Source: CAYWMP01 sp964459445 (GTDB lineage: Bacteria; Desulfobacterota; DSM-4660; Desulfatiglandales; HGW-15). From it: 12,324 nt of DNA. Positions 6,978-12,324 of this stretch are shown here, in pieces. A program made the position numbers and the translations under genes. Every line of letters begins with the position of its first letter. Within the stretch, counting starts at the first letter, position 1. Location of the stretch: positions 1-12,324 of the forward strand of contig CAYWMP010000177.1 of assembly GCA_964459445.1 (NCBI GenBank), in the 5' to 3' direction. Below the pieces are notes generated by a model. The model was not told where the DNA came from. It saw only the letters and a program-made list of their open reading frames with translations, and made no database searches.

Positions 6978-9101
6978 ATGTTCTTTCTTGTTGCCCTATA
7001 CATTTCGCTGGCAATATTCGCTCTAGGCACTCTTTACAAAGTTTATACTTGGATGACCTATCGTGTAGGAAGCGAGGGAAGAAATGCCTCAACCACACAA
7101 CGCCTGACTTCGGCCCTCAAGGGCGTCACCTTAACTATTCTGAGCTTGAAAATCCTTATTCTCATTAAATCCCTTATCCTAGATGTCCTGTTTCAGCGCC
7201 GAATTTTGAGAGAAGACTTTCTCCGCTGGCTCATGCATATGTGCATTTTTGGGGGATTTACACTCTTGCTGTTGATGCACGCCCTGGATGCCCATATTAC
7301 CTCGGCACTCTTTTGGGAATATGTCTCCACAATCAATCCCTTCCTATTCCTGAGAAATATATTCTTCCTCCTGGTCATGATAGGCATTTTTATCGCCCTG
7401 TATCGGAGGCTCGTACTCAAGGTATCTCGGCTACGAACCGATTCCCGGGATTATTACGCCATTGCCATTCTGGCCGTCATCATGCTCACCGGCGTCTTCC
7501 TGGAGGGGTCAAAGATCGTTTCTTTCGGCGAGTATCAGAAAATGGTTGAAGAATACGGCGATTCAGACCTTGAGGATCTAAGGCCCTTGGAATCCTACTG
7601 GGTCAAGAATTTCGGCCTTGTTTCACCCAATGTAAAGGAACCTTTCGATACCGAAATCTTGGAAAAGGGGCTGGAGTCGCACGAGTTTAGTTGTGTCGAC
7701 TGCCACGATCCGCCCCAATGGGCCTTCTTGAGCTATGGCGTCTCCACCCTTATGAGGCCTGTCGCGCTTGGATTAGATAGGGCTAGGATACCTGATGTTC
7801 TTTTGTATATTCACTTTCTGGCCTGCTTTATAGGGCTCGCCTATCTTCCCTTCAGCAAGTTCTTCCACATCCTCTCAAGCCCCATCAGCCTCATGACAAA
7901 TGCTGTCGTCAATCCCCATATCTCCGATGAGGCCAATGTGGCCACAAAGCGGATTATGGAACTCGATGCCTGTACGCGATGCAAGACCTGTGGCCTTTGG
8001 TGTTCTGTGGCTGTTGCCCTGGATGGCATCGAACACACGGACATCCTCCCCTCCGAACGCATTGAAACCCTGAAATCCATCGCAAGCAAAAAGAATTTCA
8101 CCCATGAGCAGATGGGGGATGTCTGGAAAGGGACCTACAGATGCACCCTGTGCGGAAGATGTAAGGAGGTCTGCCCGGTAGGTATCGGATTGAGGGATTT
8201 GTGGTCGGCCATGAGAGAAGATCTGGCAGGCCAGGGATATCATCCCCCCATTTTGCAGGTGGCTGAGGAGGCCATCGTAACGAATCATAATCCGATCGAT
8301 TACGATAACGATGAACGAGCCATGTGGGTCGAATTCATGGATGATCCCCCGGACGATGAATATCAAAGGGAGAAGGCGGAGGTCATCTACTTCATCGGGT
8401 GTGTCTCCTCCTTTTCTCCCGCAGTGCAGCAAATCCCTGAGGCCCTGTGCCAGATTCTGACCAAGGCGGATGTGGATTTTACGATCCTAGGCGAAAAGGA
8501 GCACTGTTGCGGATTTCCCTTGCTCCTGGCCGGTATGCCGGCGGGTGTCCAGGCGCTTAAAAGGCACAATCTGGAAACCGTTCGGGAGATCGGCGCCAAG
8601 ACCATAGTATTTGCCTGTCCCTCCTGTTATCACACCTGGGTCCACGAATACGCCGCCGAATTGAATGGCGTCAGACTAGTGCATGCCACGGAGTACGTTG
8701 AAGAATTGATCAAGGCGGAAAGGCTCCAGTTTGTCAATGAGATCAAGGGAACCGTTACATTTCATGATCCCTGTGATTTGGGCCGAAATTCGGGGGTGTA
8801 TTCCGCGCCACGTCAAATCCTCAAGAGTATTCCGGGCCTAAATTACGTGGAGCTTTCTGAAAATGGGCGGAAGTCCCTTTGTTGCGGCGGCGGCGGTGAC
8901 GTGGAAATGTACGATAATGAAATGACCGCAACCATCGCAACCTTGAGGGCCAATCAGATCCGGGAGGCGGGTGCGGATATCTGCGCCACTGCCTGTCAGC
9001 AATGTGTAAGAACTCTAACCACGGGTGTCAAAAACATCGACGCCAAGGTGGAGGTTTTGGACGTCATCCAGTTGGTGTGGCGTTCTGTTTCAGAAGAATA
9101 G
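6978..9101 (+). CDS. Membrane HdrDE-like fusion: heme b domain, CxxCH loop, HdrD-like Fe-S part
   Basis: A 707-residue membrane redox protein. About six hydrophobic segments lie at residues 2-20, 48-70, 84-103, 121-142, 159-176 and 273-295. H279 and H297, 18 apart in the last, match the NarI heme b spacing; H87 and H101 are candidate partners. The loop before the last helix carries C239-x-x-C242-H243, a c-type heme motif, and should be periplasmic if the C-terminal half is cytoplasmic. That half has CxxCxxCxxxC at C332-C342 and C389-C399, then two complete CCG (heterodisulfide reductase) sites: C475, C510/C511, C547, C550 and C599, C635/C636, C673, C676. It is thus HdrD fused to an HdrE-like anchor. 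It likely passes electrons between a thiol/disulfide reaction in the cytoplasm and quinone or periplasmic cytochrome. The eight genes from here on are spaced 11-39 bases apart. Confidence 0.9.
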   Translation: MFFLVALYISLAIFALGTLYKVYTWMTYRVGSEGRNASTTQRLTSALKGVTLTILSLKILILIKSLILDVLFQRRILREDFLRWLMHMCIFGGFTLLLLMHALDAHITSALFWEYVSTINPFLFLRNIFFLLVMIGIFIALYRRLVLKVSRLRTDSRDYYAIAILAVIMLTGVFLEGSKIVSFGEYQKMVEEYGDSDLEDLRPLESYWVKNFGLVSPNVKEPFDTEILEKGLESHEFSCVDCHDPPQWAFLSYGVSTLMRPVALGLDRARIPDVLLYIHFLACFIGLAYLPFSKFFHILSSPISLMTNAVVNPHISDEANVATKRIMELDACTRCKTCGLWCSVAVALDGIEHTDILPSERIETLKSIASKKNFTHEQMGDVWKGTYRCTLCGRCKEVCPVGIGLRDLWSAMREDLAGQGYHPPILQVAEEAIVTNHNPIDYDNDERAMWVEFMDDPPDDEYQREKAEVIYFIGCVSSFSPAVQQIPEALCQILTKADVDFTILGEKEHCCGFPLLLAGMPAGVQALKRHNLETVREIGAKTIVFACPSCYHTWVHEYAAELNGVRLVHATEYVEELIKAERLQFVNEIKGTVTFHDPCDLGRNSGVYSAPRQILKSIPGLNYVELSENGRKSLCCGGGGDVEMYDNEMTATIATLRANQIREAGADICATACQQCVRTLTTGVKNIDAKVEVLDVIQLVWRSVSEE

Positions 9102-9123
9102 AAAGGGAAAGGAGGTGAAATAA

Positions 9124-9372
9124 ATGAGTTTTGAGGGCAAAAATCCGGACCAAACGACTGACCTTGCAGGGAAGACCTGCCCCTATACCGTCATGGGTGC
9201 AAGGGACGCCTTGAAACCTTTGGAAAAAGGCCAGATCTTGGAACTGTTTGTAGACTATGAACCCGCAGCCTGCGAATCGATTCCCAATTTCCTGAAAAAG
9301 AAGAATTATCCCTACGAAGTGAACGAAGTGGATACAGGAAAATGGCGGTTTATGATTGAAAAAACTGATTAA
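9124..9372 (+). CDS. tusA: TusA-like sulfur carrier protein
   Basis: An 82-residue protein of the TusA/SirA family, which carries persulfide sulfur on a cysteine. The signature DLAGKTCP places the active cysteine at C19. The usual CPxP reads CPYT here, so the second proline is lost. A second cysteine, C50, lies in EPAACES, where TusA proteins often have no cysteine. The rest (DYEP, then IPNFLKKKNY) follows the usual fold, and the length is normal for the family. The start is fixed by a strong Shine-Dalgarno (AGGAGGTGA, 9110-9118) six bases before the ATG. It lies 22 bases after the Hdr-like gene and 20 before the lipoate-binding protein gene. The context suggests that it hands sulfur between the DsrE-type proteins and the Hdr-like or lipoate partner. 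Confidence 0.85.
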   Translation: MSFEGKNPDQTTDLAGKTCPYTVMGARDALKPLEKGQILELFVDYEPAACESIPNFLKKKNYPYEVNEVDTGKWRFMIEKTD

Positions 9373-9392
9373 TGATATGGAGGGGATGAATA

Positions 9393-9842
9393 ATGGCAGA
9401 GTACAAAGGAATCACGCTACCGGATGATCTCTATTACGAAGGAAAGGAACATATCTGGGCAAAAATTGAAGGGAACAATGTGAAGGTCGGCGTGGATGCC
9501 TTTGGTGTGAAAGCCACCGGGGGCAACACACAATATGTGAAACTGAAAGGGGCGGGCGCAAAGGCAGTGAAGGGCAAACCCTTCGGCTCCATTGAGGCCG
9601 GGAAATACATCGGGCCCCTAAGGGCGCCTGTCAGCGGTCAGCTTGCCGAGGTTAATCAAAAGGTCATAGATGACCCCAGTTTGGTCAACACGGATTGCTA
9701 CGGTGACGGGTTTTTCATCATCATCGAAGCGTCCGACCTGGAAGAGGACATGAAGAGTCTTATCACCGGCGCCGAGAATATTCAGAAATGGCTTGAGGAA
9801 CAGTACGCAGAATACGAGGCCAAGGGGGTATTCGAAAGCTGA
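9393..9842 (+). CDS. Lipoate-binding protein, GcvH-like (LbpA type)
   Basis: A 149-residue single lipoyl-domain protein. K71 in EAGKYIGPL stands exactly where the lipoylated lysine of GcvH lies, counted back from the APVSG turn (78-82). The following AEVN and the DGFF stretch also match the fold. It is longer than normal glycine-cleavage H protein (about 125-130 residues), with a C-terminal helix-rich tail (about 115-149). No glycine-cleavage P, T or L gene is nearby. Instead it lies among tusA, dsrE-family and lipoate-ligase genes. That context fits LbpA, the dedicated lipoate protein of the sHdr sulfur-oxidation pathway, in which lipoate carries sulfur intermediates. Database tools would likely call it GcvH. 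An AGGGGA-type ribosome site precedes the ATG. Confidence 0.88.
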   Translation: MAEYKGITLPDDLYYEGKEHIWAKIEGNNVKVGVDAFGVKATGGNTQYVKLKGAGAKAVKGKPFGSIEAGKYIGPLRAPVSGQLAEVNQKVIDDPSLVNTDCYGDGFFIIIEASDLEEDMKSLITGAENIQKWLEEQYAEYEAKGVFES

Positions 9843-9880
9843 TAACAGGATAGGACAAACCCAAAAAAGGAGGAATTATT

Positions 9881-10234
9881 ATGGCAAGAGTATGCTTGCT
9901 GTTAACGGAAGGGCCATGGCAGACAGAAAACTATGAGATCTTTGCCCGCCTGGCGGAAGCCGCCCTGGACAAAGGGCATGAGGTCGAAGGATTCTGGTAC
10001 ATCGATGGCGTCTACAACGCCATAAAGCACCAGAAATTCCCGGAGGATGTGGAGCTTCCTGTCGAGAAGATGAAAAGACTGATCGAAAAAGGGGCGAAGA
10101 TTAAGGCATGCGGAATTTGCGTTAATGCCAGGGGCCTTGAAGGCGGGAAAGAATATATCGAAGGCGTACCCGTGGGCGGTTTGCCCGATTTGGCGGACAT
10201 GATCAGTGACTCAGACACGTTCGTTACGTTGTAG
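9881..10234 (+). CDS. dsrE: DsrE/TusD-like sulfurtransferase subunit
   Basis: A 117-residue DsrE-family protein with the alternating strand-helix pattern of the family, opening ARVCLLLTEGPW. The likely sulfur-binding cysteine is C80 in the CGICVNARG motif, the position of the active cysteine of TusD/DsrE. C77 precedes it, making a CxxC pair that could form a disulfide or trisulfide. C5 is an extra cysteine. It is followed directly by DsrF- and DsrH-like genes in the order of the classical dsrEFH/tusDCB set, whose products form an E2F2H2 hexamer. A good Shine-Dalgarno (AAAGGAGGA) precedes the ATG. It likely accepts or donates sulfur with TusA. Confidence 0.85.
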   Translation: MARVCLLLTEGPWQTENYEIFARLAEAALDKGHEVEGFWYIDGVYNAIKHQKFPEDVELPVEKMKRLIEKGAKIKACGICVNARGLEGGKEYIEGVPVGGLPDLADMISDSDTFVTL

Positions 10235-10273
10235 TCGTTCATCAAGAATTCTAAAACATAGGGGGAATTTCCA

Positions 10274-10624
10274 ATGGGAGAAAAGAAAGTCCTAGTCAAT
10301 ATATGCAGGTCCCCCTTCGGTACCGTTTTCTATACCGAAGGGCTGCGCGCAGGTGTTGGCGTGAGTGCCGGCATTGATGAAAACATCCCTACCATTCTTT
10401 TTCAGTCGGACGGCGTGTTTTATTGTCTGAAAGGGGCGGACAGGACAGACGCATTGGCCTATTTCGCGTCCTATAAGGACATGGGAACAGATCTCTTTGC
10501 AGTCAAGGAAGACTTGGACGCAAGGAGTATCGACGAGTCCGAACTGGCCGACGATATCAAAGTGATTTCACGGGATGAAGCATTTAAACTTCTGCAGGAA
10601 AATGACGTCAACATGGATTTCTAG
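10274..10624 (+). CDS. dsrF: DsrF/TusC-like sulfur relay subunit
   Basis: A 116-residue DsrE-fold protein resembling TusC/DsrF: the N-terminal strand is followed by RSPFGTVFYTEGLRAGVGVSA, matching the family's RSxPxG and EGLDA-type helix, then a strand with SDGVFYCL like the family's DDGVF. TusC/DsrF is the structural partner in the hexamer and is not thought to carry sulfur itself. Cysteines are present at C11 and C51 only. The position between the E- and H-like genes supports the call. An AGGGGGAA ribosome site precedes the ATG. Confidence 0.8.
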   Translation: MGEKKVLVNICRSPFGTVFYTEGLRAGVGVSAGIDENIPTILFQSDGVFYCLKGADRTDALAYFASYKDMGTDLFAVKEDLDARSIDESELADDIKVISRDEAFKLLQENDVNMDF

Positions 10625-10635
10625 GAGGTAGAACT

Positions 10636-10896
10636 ATGCTTTATTTATTAGGTGACACAATAATAGGGCCCGTGGGTCTTCAATATGCCCAGATGGATAG
10701 CGATGCCATCGTTGTCCTGATCAAAGACGGCGTATTCTTGGATACACAACCCATCCAAGACAAGAAGGTCTATGCCATCGATATTGATGTGGAGAGAAGG
10801 GGCGTGGGTGAACGCCTTTCGGGAAAGGCTGAAGTAATCGGCTACGACCAACTCGTTGATCTGATCCTCGATAACAAGGTCGCCAATTTCGTCTAG
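10636..10896 (+). CDS. dsrH: DsrH/TusB-like subunit without cysteine
   Basis: An 86-residue protein of the DsrH/TusB type: a first strand MLYLLG, a strand-turn AIVVLIKDGVF matching the LLLxxDGV of TusB, then VYAIDIDVERRGVGERL matching the VYAL..DLxARGL stretch, ending NKVANFV. DsrH normally carries one conserved cysteine near residue 20; this protein contains none at all. It may keep only a structural role in the hexamer. The ribosome site TAGGAGGT overlaps the dsrF stop codon, and the gap is 11 bases, so the two genes are closely coupled. Confidence 0.8.
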   Translation: MLYLLGDTIIGPVGLQYAQMDSDAIVVLIKDGVFLDTQPIQDKKVYAIDIDVERRGVGERLSGKAEVIGYDQLVDLILDNKVANFV

Positions 10897-10921
10897 TGCT
10901 CAATTACTTTAGATTTATCGC

Positions 10922-11989
10922 ATGAACGTCAGATTGCTGGACCTAAATGATGTCTCTTATCTCCATTCACAAACCATCTATCATGCGGTGGCCTACTGCA
11001 CGACTGAAGAGTCACCGGGAACAATCATATTCCTAACACCTGGCGAACCTTACGTCTCCGTTGGATATCACCAGGTTATGGAAAAAGAAATTGAAACGGA
11101 ATACTGCCGTGAAAAAGGTATTCCGACCATCAGAAGGGAGGTGGGAGGAGGCGCTGTCTATTTGGATAAGGACCAATTGTTCTTTCAGTGCGTGTTCCCT
11201 AGTGACATGGCGCCGAGGAAGGTCGACAGGCTCTATGAGCATTTTCTGCAGCCCGCTGTTGAGGCCTACTGCAGCCTCGGAATTGATGCCTATTACCGAC
11301 CGGTCAATGACATCCAGGTGGAGGAACGGAAGATTTGCGGTACCGGCGCCGGAAGTATAGGGGATGCTTCAGTTGTCGTGGGTAACATCATGTTTGACTT
11401 CAATTACGAAGCGATGGCCCGTGTACTGAGGGTCCCATCGAAGCCCTATCGCGACAAGGTCTTTGAAAGTATGACGCTTTACGTGACGAGTTTGCATAAG
11501 GAACTGGGCACCCTTCCCGATCGCGAAGAGGTCAAAGAGACCTTGATAAAAAAATTCGAAGACAGGCTAGGGATCTCACTCATCAGGGGTGAACTCACGG
11601 ATGGCGAGCAGCGCACGCTTGCAGACATCGACCAAAAATTCACTGACCCAAATTGGGTTAATCAGGAGGTAGGCAAGTTCGACAATTGGGTCAAGATAAC
11701 GACCGATGTCAGGGTGATGGAAACCGCCTATGATTCACCGGAAGGCCGGATTGGCGTTATTCTCCGACTGAAGAACGACATCATCGATGACTTGTCCATC
11801 TCCGGCAACTTTACGTCTGAGTTTCAGTCTGAACTCGACCAGCTTCATGGCAACCTCACAGGCAAACCACGAAACGAAGAACTATTGCTAACCGCAATTG
11901 AAGCCTTTTTCAACGATAGAGGCCTTCGGTCTCCGGGCCTAAGCCCCGAAGACATTGTGAAGGCCATTTGTGCGGATGCAAAAAGATAG
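10922..11989 (+). CDS. lplA: Lipoate-protein ligase, LplA type
   Basis: A 355-residue ligase that activates lipoate with ATP and attaches it to a lysine of a carrier protein. The lipoyl-adenylate-binding motif RREVGGGAVYLD is at 71-82, the catalytic lysine is K137 in RKICGTGAG, and VVVGNIMFDF follows as in the family. Residues from about 235 form the C-terminal accessory domain (WVNQEVGKFDNW, then DDLSISGNF), so this is a full two-domain enzyme on one chain. The most likely substrate is K71 of the lipoate-binding protein encoded three kilobases or less upstream, as with the dedicated ligases of sHdr loci. The ATG has no clear Shine-Dalgarno: the 25 bases after dsrH are AT-rich, so expression may depend on coupling or a weak site. 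Confidence 0.92.
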   Translation: MNVRLLDLNDVSYLHSQTIYHAVAYCTTEESPGTIIFLTPGEPYVSVGYHQVMEKEIETEYCREKGIPTIRREVGGGAVYLDKDQLFFQCVFPSDMAPRKVDRLYEHFLQPAVEAYCSLGIDAYYRPVNDIQVEERKICGTGAGSIGDASVVVGNIMFDFNYEAMARVLRVPSKPYRDKVFESMTLYVTSLHKELGTLPDREEVKETLIKKFEDRLGISLIRGELTDGEQRTLADIDQKFTDPNWVNQEVGKFDNWVKITTDVRVMETAYDSPEGRIGVILRLKNDIIDDLSISGNFTSEFQSELDQLHGNLTGKPRNEELLLTAIEAFFNDRGLRSPGLSPEDIVKAICADAKR

Positions 11990-12002
11990 GGAGGTGTAGT
12001 CT

Positions 12003-12324
12003 ATGTCAGATAAGGAAACGCTGGGCATTCTAGTGCCGACAACGAAAAACCTCGATCACCTTATCGGGGTTGCCCGAGCCGCTAAAAAGGCCGGCAAAAA
12101 TCTCTGTATTTTCCTCACACACGAAGGCGTATTGCTAACGCAGGATCCCAAGTATCAGGAACTTGCCGATATCGTCGGTCCGGATGAGGCCGACCTGATA
12201 TCGTTATGCAACGTACGGTGGGAAGAGCTTGGTTTGAAGGGCCAAGCGGTGCCTGCTGCCATGGGTGAAAAGGATCTTGCGACCCAATCCAGGCATTGTG
12301 CACTCATTGGGAAATGCGACCGCT
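12003..12324 (+). CDS. DsrE-family protein, C-terminus cut by window end
   Basis: An open frame of 107 codons with a strong ribosome site (GGGAGGTG) just after the lplA stop runs off the window. The start MSDKETLGILVPTT, a helix with ARAAKKAGKNL, and the strand CIFLTHEGVLL are typical of the DsrE/DsrF-like fold. C69 in LISLCNVRWEELGL lies where DsrE-family proteins put the sulfur-binding cysteine; C35, C99 and C105 are also present. It is probably another sulfurtransferase of the same operon, distinct from the E, F and H set. The complete length and any C-terminal motif are not visible. Confidence 0.8.
   Translation, partial: MSDKETLGILVPTTKNLDHLIGVARAAKKAGKNLCIFLTHEGVLLTQDPKYQELADIVGPDEADLISLCNVRWEELGLKGQAVPAAMGEKDLATQSRHCALIGKCDR

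Noticed and set aside
6818..7168. Plus-strand 116-codon frame before and into the Hdr-like gene
   Set aside because: It overlaps the true gene in another frame, and its sequence shows no domain or hydrophobic pattern of its own.
12115..12303. Minus-strand 62-codon frame at the window end
   Set aside because: It lies opposite the DsrE-family gene, which has a strong ribosome site and family features.

Overview
The window looks like a chromosomal segment of an anaerobic, sulfur-metabolising bacterium, most probably a Desulfobacterota ('deltaproteobacterial') lineage. The signs are a nickel-iron CO dehydrogenase, many Fe-S proteins, a membrane heterodisulfide-reductase-like protein, DsrE-family sulfur carriers, and intergenic regions carrying short hairpin repeats. 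This placement is inferred from gene content; there is no rRNA or other phylogenetic marker. All recognised genes lie on the + strand.

Region 1 (1-4181) holds an HD-domain phosphohydrolase with an N-terminal zinc ribbon (84-830), a ferredoxin-like protein with a large C-terminal domain (967-1722), and a complete Ni-Fe CO dehydrogenase catalytic subunit, cooS (2139-4115), closed by a clear Rho-independent terminator (4154-4181). The 416-bp gap before cooS is filled with inverted repeats and a short tandem repeat. No cooC, cooF, acetyl-CoA synthase or hydrogenase gene is visible.

Region 2 (4182-6713) opens with about 460 bp of repeat-derived, non-coding sequence. Two overlapping PP-loop ATPase genes follow: a ThiI/MnmA-like protein with an NFACT-R-like C-terminus (4645-5643), and a tRNA 2-thiouridylase, mnmA (5628-6713). 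The latter lacks the second catalytic cysteine of the classical enzyme.

Region 3 (6978 to the window end) is the most notable part. It is a tightly spaced run of eight genes, probably one operon: (a) a 707-residue membrane protein fusing a NarI/HdrE-like heme b domain, a periplasmic CxxCH (heme c) loop and an HdrD-like cytoplasmic part with two [4Fe-4S] and two CCG sites; (b) a TusA-like sulfur carrier; (c) a GcvH-like lipoate-binding protein (LbpA type); (d-f) a DsrE-DsrF-DsrH-like set; (g) a lipoate-protein ligase; (h) a further DsrE-family protein cut by the window end. TusA, DsrE-family proteins, a dedicated lipoate-binding protein and its ligase are the accessory signature of the sHdr (sulfur-oxidising heterodisulfide-reductase-like) pathway. 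Here the usual soluble sHdr proteins are not seen; a single membrane-bound HdrDE-like fusion with a predicted periplasmic heme c stands in that place. I infer a lipoate-dependent sulfur-transfer and redox module joined to membrane electron transport, whose direction (oxidative or reductive) cannot be read from sequence. An alternative is that TusA/DsrEFH feed the neighbouring tRNA-thiolation enzymes, but that would not explain the lipoate proteins.
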